From positions 226,895 through 278,130 of the forward strand of contig JAUSHK010000005.1 in NCBI GenBank assembly GCA_030648515.1: 51,236 nt of DNA, read 5' to 3'. Under the pieces are notes generated by a model, which saw nothing but the letters and a program-made list of their open reading frames with translations, searched no databases and had not been told where the DNA came from. Position numbers and translations under genes: made by a program. Source of the DNA: Candidatus Jorgensenbacteria bacterium. Lineage in GTDB: Bacteria > Patescibacteriota > Minisyncoccia > UBA6257 > GWB1-50-10. Below are positions 10,531-19,381 of the stretch, piece by piece; the stretch's first letter is position 1, and each line of letters begins with the position of its first letter.

Positions 10531-11601
10531 TTATGATCTCTCTATCAATAAGCGCAACTCTGCGGGGTTCAATGAATGCAGCTCGCCTTCCTCAAGCGAG
10601 ATCTCTTTCCGTTTTATAAGTCCGACGAGTGAGCGGTTCAACGATATCATTCCCTCCTGTACGCTCGTTTCTATCACGAGATCAATTTGATAAATCTTGC
10701 GCTCGCGGATGAGGTTTCTGATGGCGGGATTCGTAAGCATGATTTCAACCGCCGGAATTCTTCCTCCGCCGAGCCGCGGCACAAGGCGTTGGGAAATTAT
10801 CCCGACGAGCGTCGAGGCAAGCTGGGATATAATCTGCCCCTGCTGCTCAGGAGAAAAACTATCAATGATGCGGTCAATTGTTTGCGCAGCCGAATTTGTG
10901 TGAAGCGTTGAAAATACAATGTGGCCGGTTTCCGCCGCCGTCATCGCGGTCGCAATCGTTTCCGGGTCGCGCATCTCGCCAATCATTAGTACGTCCGGAT
11001 CCTGCCGAAGAACAGCGCGGAGCGCGTCATGAAACGATGTTGTGTCTTGCCCGACTTCGCGCTGAGAAATAATGCAGCGGTCCTGCGCAAATTGGTATTC
11101 AATCGGGTCCTCAATCGTGATGATGTGGTCGTTGCGCGCGTGGTTCACTTCATCAAGAACAGCGGCAAGCGTAGTAGATTTCCCCTGCCCCGCGGGTCCC
11201 ACGACAAGCACGAAACCCTGCTGGAGCCGCGCGAAGTCGTGGAGTATCGTCGGCAAACCCAATTCATCAATCGTCCTTATCTGCGCCGGAATGAGACGCA
11301 GCGCCGCCGCCATAAATCCGCGCTGTAAAAATACGTTCACTCGGAAGCGCGCCTTATCTTCAAAGTTGTATGAAAAATCCAGCTGTTTCAGCTGCGAGAA
11401 ACGGAGCTTTTGCTCGTCCGAAAGCATCGCGAGCACTAATCCTTCCGTATCTTCTTTTGTAAGCACCGACTCTTTCGTGAGCGGAATGAGCACGCTGTCA
11501 ATCCTAATCGTTGGATATTTCCCCACGGCGATGTGGAGGTCAGAGGCGCTTTCTCGCGCTGTTATAAGCAATAATTCATTCAGTTTTTGTTTGTAGTCCA
11601 T
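10531..11601 (-). CDS. pilT: Type IV pilus retraction ATPase
   Basis: GPAGQGKSTTLAAVLDEVNH, HIITIEDPIEYQF, VLMIGEMRDPETIATAMTAAETGHIVFSTLHTNSA; start trimmed to MDYKQKLNELLLI. Confidence 0.93.
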   Translation of the reverse strand: MDYKQKLNELLLITARESASDLHIAVGKYPTIRIDSVLIPLTKESVLTKEDTEGLVLAMLSDEQKLRFSQLKQLDFSYNFEDKARFRVNVFLQRGFMAAALRLIPAQIRTIDELGLPTILHDFARLQQGFVLVVGPAGQGKSTTLAAVLDEVNHARNDHIITIEDPIEYQFAQDRCIISQREVGQDTTSFHDALRAVLRQDPDVLMIGEMRDPETIATAMTAAETGHIVFSTLHTNSAAQTIDRIIDSFSPEQQGQIISQLASTLVGIISQRLVPRLGGGRIPAVEIMLTNPAIRNLIRERKIYQIDLVIETSVQEGMISLNRSLVGLIKRKEISLEEGELHSLNPAELRLLIERS

Positions 11602-11615
11602 TTTTAAATTAAATA

Positions 11616-13343
11616 TTATGTCGACTCCTGTATTACTTGTTCCAAAGAAACTTCGCCGAGGAGCGCTTTTATAACTCCGTCTTGACGCAATGTCATCATA
11701 CCTTGCCGCTTTGCTTCCGCCCATAGCTTTCCTTCCGTAAATCCGCTGCTTATAAGGTCGCCCAGTTCTGGCGTCATTTTGAAAATCTCAACGATTGCGA
11801 CGCGCCCTGACACTCCTTTCCCTTTGCATGTTTTGCAATCCGGCTTATTCCCTGTTTTGTACAGCGTGAACGGCGCCGAGGTTTGTTTTATGCCGACACG
11901 CGCTTCTTTAGGAAGTTCTTTGAGCGTTTCTTCAATAATTTCTTCCATTTCTTTTGCCGCCGTGAATTTTTCTTTGCATTCCGGACACAAGCGAAGCACA
12001 AGGCGCTGAGCAATCATAATATTGAGCGCCGAGGAAAGTAGGAACGGCGGGACGCCCAAATCAACGAGCCGCGGCGGTACGCCGATTGAATTATTCGTGT
12101 GGATTGTCGAGAGCACGACGTGGCCAGTCAAGGCCGCGTTCACCGCGAGGTTTGCCGTTTCAGAGTCGCGGATTTCGCCGACCATAATCACATCGGGGTC
12201 CTGCCGGAGAATTTGGCGGAGGCCCGACGCGAACGTGTATCCGATTTCCGGCTTCACCTGCGACTGGTTGATGCCCTCCATAAAATATTCAACCGGGTCC
12301 TCCAAGCTCACAACGTTTACCGTATCCTTATTGAGCTGCTGCATAATCGCGTAGAGCGTCGTCGTCTTACCGGATCCCGTAGGACCGCTTATTAAAATCA
12401 TGCCGTACGGGCGGCTCGTTCCTTCGCTGATGATTTTAAGATTGTAGTCGGAAAGCCCTAAACTGCTCAGTCCGCGGAGGCCCGTCTTCGGGTCAAGAAC
12501 GCGAATCGCGACTTTCTCGCCGGCTGGCGTCGGAAACGTGGCAACGCGGTAATCAATGTCGCGTCCGAATAAAAACGTACGGAAACGGCCGTCCTGCGGA
12601 ATTCTGTTTTCATCAAGCTTAAGTTTTGCAAGCACTTTAACGCGGGAAACAACCGGCTGAACAAGGCTCGACGGAAGCGATGCAACTTCTTTAAGGTCGC
12701 CGTCAGTGCGGAATCTAACGCGGAGGCGCGTGCGTTGCGGTTCTATATGAATGTCGGATGCTCCGGTTTCAACCGCCTGCCGCAACGTTGACGCAACGAT
12801 TTTAATAATAGGCGCGTCTTCCTGGCTTCCTCCCTCTTCGAGTTCCACCCCCTTGTCTTCTTTTGCATCTTTACCTATTTCGCTAACCGCCGCGGCAATC
12901 TCGTCTTTATATGGAGCGTACCGCCTCCACACCGCGTTTAAATCAGAGAGTGTTATGAGGTAGACGCCGAGACTCAGTCCGCTTTGCTTTGCGATGAATC
13001 TAAGCGCTTCCTGTGCCCGCTCGTCGTCCGGACGAAACATTCCGACAACAAGCATCCCTTGCCGCTTTTCAAGCGGCGCCACTTTGTATGTCGTTGACGT
13101 TTCCTGCGGGATAAGTTTCAGGACGTCATCAGGAATCGCCGCCGCGTTTACTTTTTTGTATGGCGCGCCGGTTAGTTCCGCTTTTACTTTCGCGATTTCA
13201 ACTTCGTCCCCCGCGTGCTCATCGTATAACAAATCTTCTGGCGGGCGGTTTGAATACTGAGCCGTTGAAAAAATTCGCGAAGCAACTGATTGCTCCACGA
13301 TTCCGCGTTCAACAAGCGCTTTGAATAGCTCTTGGTCTGTCAT
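11616..13343 (-). CDS. pilB: Type IV pilus assembly ATPase
   Basis: GPTGSGKTTTLYAIMQQLN, VVSLEDPVEYFMEGINQSQV, CPECKE...CKTCKGKGVSGRVAIVEIF. Confidence 0.94.
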   Translation of the reverse strand: MTDQELFKALVERGIVEQSVASRIFSTAQYSNRPPEDLLYDEHAGDEVEIAKVKAELTGAPYKKVNAAAIPDDVLKLIPQETSTTYKVAPLEKRQGMLVVGMFRPDDERAQEALRFIAKQSGLSLGVYLITLSDLNAVWRRYAPYKDEIAAAVSEIGKDAKEDKGVELEEGGSQEDAPIIKIVASTLRQAVETGASDIHIEPQRTRLRVRFRTDGDLKEVASLPSSLVQPVVSRVKVLAKLKLDENRIPQDGRFRTFLFGRDIDYRVATFPTPAGEKVAIRVLDPKTGLRGLSSLGLSDYNLKIISEGTSRPYGMILISGPTGSGKTTTLYAIMQQLNKDTVNVVSLEDPVEYFMEGINQSQVKPEIGYTFASGLRQILRQDPDVIMVGEIRDSETANLAVNAALTGHVVLSTIHTNNSIGVPPRLVDLGVPPFLLSSALNIMIAQRLVLRLCPECKEKFTAAKEMEEIIEETLKELPKEARVGIKQTSAPFTLYKTGNKPDCKTCKGKGVSGRVAIVEIFKMTPELGDLISSGFTEGKLWAEAKRQGMMTLRQDGVIKALLGEVSLEQVIQEST

Positions 13344-13347
13344 GATG

Positions 13348-13635
13348 TTACGGGCGAAATGGATTGCTTCGTCCAGCGGGCGGGAGAGAAGAAGGCGTGC
13401 TGTAATCTTGAAGCAATTTGAATGTTGGAAGGTTTAATATGCTCGTCGGGTCTATGCTCGTATTTGAGAGCTGGCTCACATTTTGAAGAGTCGCAGGAGC
13501 AACTTGGTCAATAACGCCTGGGTTGCTGAAAAACACGTAGTATCCTCCGGCGAAAAGGAGAGCGACTATAATGACGCCCGCTGTGATGCCTATCCAGTTT
13601 ACCGGCCGTTTTTCTTCTTCAAGTAATATAGCCAT
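13348..13635 (-). CDS. Small single-TM pilus-locus protein
   Basis: One TM helix then Pro/Ser-rich tail ending GRSNPFRP; between pilB and pilO. Confidence 0.6.
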   Translation of the reverse strand: MAILLEEEKRPVNWIGITAGVIIVALLFAGGYYVFFSNPGVIDQVAPATLQNVSQLSNTSIDPTSILNLPTFKLLQDYSTPSSLPPAGRSNPFRP

Positions 13636-13686
13636 AGTGTTTAGTTAGTAGTTTGTAGTGGGTAGTTGGTAGGTTCCGGTTATTAG

Positions 13687-14265
13687 TTACTCCTGATAGT
13701 ACATCTCAACTTTTATATCCATTTGTTCCGGCCCTCCGGCGCGCTGCTGACCGTTTCCCTGCCCGAGCGCTGATTGGTATTTGAATTCCTGTACGTTTAC
13801 TATCCGCGCGTTTGTTTCAAAAAGCTGAAGAAATTGCCTCAGTGCTTCATAACTTCCCGCGGCGCCGAGCGTCACTTCAAGCACGCCGATTTTTTTGAAA
13901 AACGTGCTTGGTGCTGGACGCGACGCCGCCTCTTTAAATCCGAGCGACGTTAATGTCACGCCAGTCCGATTTGAAATCGCTTCAATTTGGCGAAGCGCAC
14001 TGATGGTGTCAACGCCGCTCGGTATCGCAAGCTCAACTTTCTTTTTCACGTCCTGCGCGTTCTGAAATTGCGAGAAAGCGCTTTGAACCTGGCCAATTGC
14101 GTCATTTTGATTTTTAAACAATGCCTCCTTCGTGCCCAGTTCCGCGCGCTTCTCGTTAACTGTTTGCATTTCGCCCTGAATAAACCACGAGTACGTTAGA
14201 AACGCCCCGAGAAAAAACACGCCCGCGAGCCCGATGCTTAAAATTCTTTTTGTTGATGCGCGCAT
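13687..14265 (-). CDS. pilO: PilO-like pilus assembly protein
   Basis: N-terminal TM, coiled coil, ferredoxin-like C-terminus; gene order M-N-O. Confidence 0.75.
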   Translation of the reverse strand: MRASTKRILSIGLAGVFFLGAFLTYSWFIQGEMQTVNEKRAELGTKEALFKNQNDAIGQVQSAFSQFQNAQDVKKKVELAIPSGVDTISALRQIEAISNRTGVTLTSLGFKEAASRPAPSTFFKKIGVLEVTLGAAGSYEALRQFLQLFETNARIVNVQEFKYQSALGQGNGQQRAGGPEQMDIKVEMYYQE

Positions 14266-14282
14266 AATGTGTAGTTTAAAAA

Positions 14283-14852
14283 TTACGGGGTAAGCGGCCG
14301 CTTAAAGAAATCGGGCGTAAATGTAATCGTAAACGAAAACCCGACGCCGCCTCCTTGGAGATTTACTTCATTGAGTACGACATCCTTCACGTTTTTCTGA
14401 TCCGCTTCAATAACCGCGATTTGCCGACTTAAGTCGCCCAATGTCGGCGCAAAACCCTTGAGCGCGACTTCTTGTCTTGGGGTGCTTATATCTGCTTCCG
14501 TGAAATACACCGGCGCGATAACGTTACGCTCAAGAAACGTGAATACGTTCGCAGTAAAGCTCCGCTTCTCAAGTACCGATTTTAAATTCACTACCTGCGA
14601 ATAGAAAGTAACAAACTCCTGTTGTTTTTGCGCGACGCTTGCCGCAAGCGTTTGGATTTGGCTGTCGGCGGCCGCAATCTTTCCATTAAGGTATCCTTCA
14701 TATCCGAACGCAAGGCCAAGTTCAATAAATATCGCGAGCGCGAAAATAATAAATGAAATGATAAGTACGCGCCACGGCGTTCCAATGGAAACCTGAGCAT
14801 CCGCAAACTGTTCGCGCATGCCTCCCTGTTGTGGAATAAATTGATCAGTCAT
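14283..14852 (-). CDS. pilN: PilN-like pilus assembly protein
   Basis: TM plus coiled coil between pilM and pilO; start trimmed to MTDQFIPQQ. Confidence 0.72.
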   Translation of the reverse strand: MTDQFIPQQGGMREQFADAQVSIGTPWRVLIISFIIFALAIFIELGLAFGYEGYLNGKIAAADSQIQTLAASVAQKQQEFVTFYSQVVNLKSVLEKRSFTANVFTFLERNVIAPVYFTEADISTPRQEVALKGFAPTLGDLSRQIAVIEADQKNVKDVVLNEVNLQGGGVGFSFTITFTPDFFKRPLTP

Positions 14853-14856
14853 TGTA

Positions 14857-15954
14857 TTACTGTGCGAAGAAACGCAGAGCAAGACCCGCGGCTACCGCAA
14901 GCTCCCTGTTTAAATACTGGAGCACCGGCTCAAGCTCCGGGCTGTACGCAAAGCGGTTCAGGATGGCGGGGACTATTGTGGTGAGGTTCAGCTGATTTTT
15001 TATATATTCCTCAATGCCCACGAGATTTGCCCCGCCCCCTACGATTGAAAGCGACTGAATTTTCATACCGCTCTTCTTTTCGTAGGTATCCCTCACGTGC
15101 TGTGCTTCTTGTATTATAACATCCAAAAATGGGTAGAGCGATGTTGATAACTCGTATTCGTTTCCCGATTTCGAAAGACCGCGCCGGCATTTCAAATCTT
15201 CCGCGCGCACCGTGCTTATTCCAAGGCTCCGGCTGATTGCCTGCGTAAGCGTCAGTCCGCCGTGGTCTGTTTGTCCAAGCTCATGCGGAATGCCTTTATG
15301 CACGACGGTTGCCGCGGATGATTCCCCGCCGATGTCAATGATAAGCTTCGGCGTTGCTATATCTCTTTCAAATGCACGCGCTAGCGAGCTTGTTTCAATT
15401 TCGAGCGCGACGAGTTTTAACCCAGCGGCGTGGAAGATGGATCGGTATCGCGCGATTAAATTATTTGGAATGCCGGTTATGAGTATGCGCTGGACCGGCT
15501 CGTGCTGGTCGTTTTCAAACTCTCCGATTTTCACCCAGTCAACCGTCACGTTCCCCGGCTCAAGCGGAATGTACTGCCTCGCTTGGAAAGAAACTGCTTT
15601 TGCAGTGTCCTCTGAGGACATAATCGGCATATCAATCGGCGCGAAAAATGCGCCGAAGGATGGAAGTGAAGCGACGACGCGATTCGTCTTTACGCCGGAT
15701 TCGCGGACAATTGTTTTTAAGAGCGGCACGATATCGCGTTCCGAGATTTTGAGCGAGCCCGTTTGAAGCGCCGCGTTTGCTCTCCGCAGATAATCTTTTG
15801 TTTCAAGGATGCCATATGAACTCACGGCAAGCGCGCCGCGTGTCCGCGACACTTCAATGAGTTTCACGGAAACCGTCCCGATATCAATGCCGAGCACGCG
15901 GTTCGATGAGAACGCGTTTTTGATATCATTTATAAAATCACTGAATACGCTCAT
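14857..15954 (-). CDS. pilM: Type IV pilus assembly protein PilM (actin-like ATPase)
   Basis: VLGIDIGTVSVKLIEVSR, LIIDIGGESSAATVV, LSIVGGGANLVGIEEYI. Confidence 0.92.
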   Translation of the reverse strand: MSVFSDFINDIKNAFSSNRVLGIDIGTVSVKLIEVSRTRGALAVSSYGILETKDYLRRANAALQTGSLKISERDIVPLLKTIVRESGVKTNRVVASLPSFGAFFAPIDMPIMSSEDTAKAVSFQARQYIPLEPGNVTVDWVKIGEFENDQHEPVQRILITGIPNNLIARYRSIFHAAGLKLVALEIETSSLARAFERDIATPKLIIDIGGESSAATVVHKGIPHELGQTDHGGLTLTQAISRSLGISTVRAEDLKCRRGLSKSGNEYELSTSLYPFLDVIIQEAQHVRDTYEKKSGMKIQSLSIVGGGANLVGIEEYIKNQLNLTTIVPAILNRFAYSPELEPVLQYLNRELAVAAGLALRFFAQ

Positions 15955-15974
15955 TAGTATTAATAATACCACGA

Positions 15975-16718
15975 ATGAAGTGCTTTAAATTAAAAATTCG
16001 CGCAGTCGCGCATAGCATTCTTGATATTCTCTTCCCTCCTCAGTGCGCTGCGTGCGGAGTGAAACTTGCGAGCAGTTCCGCTACGGCAATATGCGAAACA
16101 TGTTTTTCAAAAATTCCCGCGCGGAGCGGCTTTATCTGTCCCGCGTGCGGACGCCGGCTTCCCGACATTCAAAATCTGTGCCATCGCGACGCCGGTTTTA
16201 TTCTCGCCGCCGCGACTGATTACGGAAATGCCGAGGCGCGCGAGCTTCTTCACGCGCTCAAATATAATCACATCCGTTCCGCGGCGCACCCGATTGCTGA
16301 AATCCTCGCGTATTACGTTACCGAACTCGTGCTTCATCACGGGCTCATTACCGCTGGCGCGCTTCTTGTACCGATACCGCTTCATCCGCGGAGAGAGCGC
16401 CTCCGCGGATACAACCAGGCGATGCTCGTGGCGCAAATATTCGCGTCAAAAATTTCTCCCGCCGATTTGCCTGTTGTCACGGACGCTCTCGCGCGCGTGA
16501 AACACACGCATTCGCAAACCGAGTGCGCGGATTATGCTGAGCGCGCGAAAAATATCGCGGGAAGTTTTGTGGTAAAAAATCCTGATACCGTTTTTGGAAA
16601 AACCGTCATTATATTTGATGATGTCTATACGTCCGGCGCGACTATGCGCGAGGCCGCGCGGGTGCTAAAACTCGCCGGCGCGAAAAAAGTTGTGGGCTTC
16701 GTGTTTGCGAAAGCGTAA
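15975..16718 (+). CDS. comF: ComF family amidophosphoribosyltransferase-like competence protein
   Basis: CxxC zinc motifs, LVPIPLHPRRERLRGYNQAMLVA, VIIFDDVYTSGATMREAARVLK PRTase motif. Confidence 0.93.
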   Translation: MKCFKLKIRAVAHSILDILFPPQCAACGVKLASSSATAICETCFSKIPARSGFICPACGRRLPDIQNLCHRDAGFILAAATDYGNAEARELLHALKYNHIRSAAHPIAEILAYYVTELVLHHGLITAGALLVPIPLHPRRERLRGYNQAMLVAQIFASKISPADLPVVTDALARVKHTHSQTECADYAERAKNIAGSFVVKNPDTVFGKTVIIFDDVYTSGATMREAARVLKLAGAKKVVGFVFAKA

Positions 16719-16727
16719 CGGAATGAA

Positions 16728-19277
16728 TTATTGAGTCGGCTTGCCTACATTCACGCAATCGGCGTTTGTAAGGCACTGCCGTTCGGACTTCTCGCCTAAA
16801 GCGTTCGGGCCCCATTGCTTGATTGATGTGTTGCAAAAATTATTTCCGGCGCAGATCGGGCGCGGCGTTTGGTCTGCGTCTTTCGGAAGCGGCGAGGCGA
16901 GTGTTTTTGTTGCGGCTACGTTTGACCAGCCCGAACATCCTCCACTTGTTCCTCTCGGGCACAACCGCACGCGATATATGTACACCGTGTCGGAGTGGCC
17001 TATGTCCTGAAATGACGACCCGGGAGCCATCTGCGGCATATCAACAAAATATATTTCGTATTGCGAAAGCAATGTTTCCCCGTGCGCGACGAATGAATTT
17101 TTTATAAGTTCAATGGTGCTTCTAAGCTTTTCTAATGCCGCGCCGTACCAGTTTTGCAAAATATCCACTATTGTTTGCGCCTGTTTTTTAATAACGTCGT
17201 AGACCGACGCGGTGTATCCGCTTTTCATCGCAAGCGTTGCGAACTTGCTTACCGCGATTCTCGCTGACGCGATTTTTTGCGCGTCGCTCGTTACTTGCGA
17301 AACAAACTCGGAAATGCGCGGCAGCGGCAAAGAAATTTGTTCCAGTAGCGCCGCGGTTGCTACTTTTTTATTAAACACCGCTGTTACGCTGGCATTCCCC
17401 CAAAGTAATACATCGCAATATGCGCTCCCGCCGCTGCACGTTCCGCCCGACCAGTTCGTAAAAGAATATCCGGCCGCGTACATGGGAGTGAGCCGCACCT
17501 GCGTGCCACTGTCATAGCTCGTTTCGCACGGCGCGTTCATGTCTTTGCATGTTGCTTCAGCTCCGAGCCCAGGGCCGTTCAATATCGTTGCCGGCGCCGC
17601 GATAACTTTTTCCTGTACTTGGTTGCCGTACGCGCCGAGCGGCTCAAATGACGTGGTAATATTGCTTCGGAACGGGGCGAACCGCGCGGTTACCGTGGCA
17701 TTCCTTATAATTTGAAACGCGCATATTTTACTTAATGTGTTAGTGCACACGTCCTGATTCCAATCGCGGAACACGAAGAGCGCTTCCGGATTTGCGGTAA
17801 GCGTTACCGTGCTCCCGCGTATGAAAGCGGCTGAAGCGGTGGAGGAACCCACCGTGCACGTTGTTCCGCATACAATGGTATTGCCGTCGGTTATCGTTCC
17901 GCCGGCTTGCGGATCTTTCATCACCCTTACGGTGTAATATTTTTTAGCGAACGTCGCCGTTATCACCGCATTGCCGGAAACGCTGCACGTTCCAGTTCCG
18001 GAACATATTCCAGCCGGATCAGACCAGCCGACAAACACGAAATTTTTTGTCGCGTCGTCTGGATATAGGGAATCAGTAACTGGCGTTGCGGTGAGTTGTA
18101 CCGTCGTCCCCGCTTTGAATGTCACATTCTCCATCCGTGTGCATGAATTTGCTCCGCACGTTACGGCAATACTGCTAGTTGAGTCGCCTGCCGTCCCCCT
18201 GCCGTCTCCGCTTCCGATAAGCGTCACGAGAAAATCCGTTGCCTGTGACATTTCACTGGACATTGAGTATGTGTATCCGCCGCCCAGGATGTCGTAGTAT
18301 GCGCGGACTACATATTTGTACGTAGTGTTTGTCTTGAGCCCCGTGTCAGAATATTTCATCACGCCGGTTAGTGCTCCTTTTGTCGCGTAGTTGTCAAATT
18401 TTTTAATTAACAATCCATCGCGGTAAAGTTCGTATCGCGTATCTTTTTTGGAATTATCCGTCCACTGCACGTCTATGCTTGTAGTCGCAACGCTTACTGC
18501 GGCGAGTTGTGTCGGAGCGTTCGGCTGCGTTGTTATTCCCACGCTCGCGGTATACGGCCCGCACGGCGTGTTCGGTTTTGCATTCAAATCAGCATTTATA
18601 TCACCCGCACCTTTAACTGTGTAAAAACTTGCAACATCAATCGTTGAACAAACAGTCGCGCGGTAGTAGTACGTCGTTGCTTCGCCAAGTCCGGAATCTA
18701 AAAACGCGAACCGGCCGGCGTTGGGAACAAGCACGCTGTTTTTTAGCGGCGGACTATATGTTTCACCGCGGTCGTAAAGAATTTTATTCGTAGCGTCGAA
18801 TGTTGTGAACCGTTGCGCCGAGTTCGCGTTTGAACTTCGCATAAATCTCCCGAAATACGGCGTTTTCGTCGTGCTGTTTTGCCATATGAGTTTTACGGAA
18901 TTGGGGCCGGTTGAGGTCGCCGAGAGATTTTCGCTTTGCGCCATTTCAAGCGCGATGCGCTGGATTTGAAACTGGTACGGGGTCGCCCGCGTCGCGTTAT
19001 CTCTCCAGTTTATATAAATAAGCGACGTATTATTCACGAACGCTTTTAAATCGGATGGCGCTTCGCTTCCGGTAGCTGAAATGCTTCTAACTGCAGCGGG
19101 CGCGGAAACGGCCGGAGCTTGCGCTACAGAAACAGCGGGCGCCGGCGGCGCTGGTTCGGCAAGTTTTACGTTCGCCTGCTGAGCCGGCTGTGTTTGAGCC
19201 GGCGGAAGCGTGCGCACGATAAAAATCACTTCTATTACAATTATGAGCGAAACAACAAAAAACAAAACTATCCGCAT
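16728..19277 (-). CDS. FN3 and InlB-B-like repeat surface protein with Cys-rich C-terminus
   Basis: N-terminal TM (MRIVLFFVVSLIIVIEVIFIV), FN3 repeats, GWSDPAGICSGTGTCSVSG-type repeats. The upstream start at 19361 would overlap a terminator hairpin, so 19277 is preferred. Confidence 0.75.
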   Translation of the reverse strand: MRIVLFFVVSLIIVIEVIFIVRTLPPAQTQPAQQANVKLAEPAPPAPAVSVAQAPAVSAPAAVRSISATGSEAPSDLKAFVNNTSLIYINWRDNATRATPYQFQIQRIALEMAQSENLSATSTGPNSVKLIWQNSTTKTPYFGRFMRSSNANSAQRFTTFDATNKILYDRGETYSPPLKNSVLVPNAGRFAFLDSGLGEATTYYYRATVCSTIDVASFYTVKGAGDINADLNAKPNTPCGPYTASVGITTQPNAPTQLAAVSVATTSIDVQWTDNSKKDTRYELYRDGLLIKKFDNYATKGALTGVMKYSDTGLKTNTTYKYVVRAYYDILGGGYTYSMSSEMSQATDFLVTLIGSGDGRGTAGDSTSSIAVTCGANSCTRMENVTFKAGTTVQLTATPVTDSLYPDDATKNFVFVGWSDPAGICSGTGTCSVSGNAVITATFAKKYYTVRVMKDPQAGGTITDGNTIVCGTTCTVGSSTASAAFIRGSTVTLTANPEALFVFRDWNQDVCTNTLSKICAFQIIRNATVTARFAPFRSNITTSFEPLGAYGNQVQEKVIAAPATILNGPGLGAEATCKDMNAPCETSYDSGTQVRLTPMYAAGYSFTNWSGGTCSGGSAYCDVLLWGNASVTAVFNKKVATAALLEQISLPLPRISEFVSQVTSDAQKIASARIAVSKFATLAMKSGYTASVYDVIKKQAQTIVDILQNWYGAALEKLRSTIELIKNSFVAHGETLLSQYEIYFVDMPQMAPGSSFQDIGHSDTVYIYRVRLCPRGTSGGCSGWSNVAATKTLASPLPKDADQTPRPICAGNNFCNTSIKQWGPNALGEKSERQCLTNADCVNVGKPTQ

Positions 19278-19298
19278 TAGGTTTATTATATCACCAAT

Positions 19299-19335
19299 AA
19301 AATCCGCTCCGACTTTTTGCCGGAGCGGATTCCGC
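19299..19335 (-). terminator. Intrinsic terminator of the 1817-aa surface protein gene
   Basis: Perfect 11-bp stem AATCCGCTCCG / CGGAGCGGATT followed on minus by TTTTATT. Confidence 0.7.
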
Positions 19336-19381
19336 TTCAAATTTTTTCTACTCACTACCAACTACTCACTTCCGTTACTAC

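Noticed and set aside
11602-11724. Extended N-terminus of PilT overlapping PilB
   Set aside because: The 41-residue extension is translated from pilB coding sequence; MDYKQKLNELLLI is the natural PilT start.
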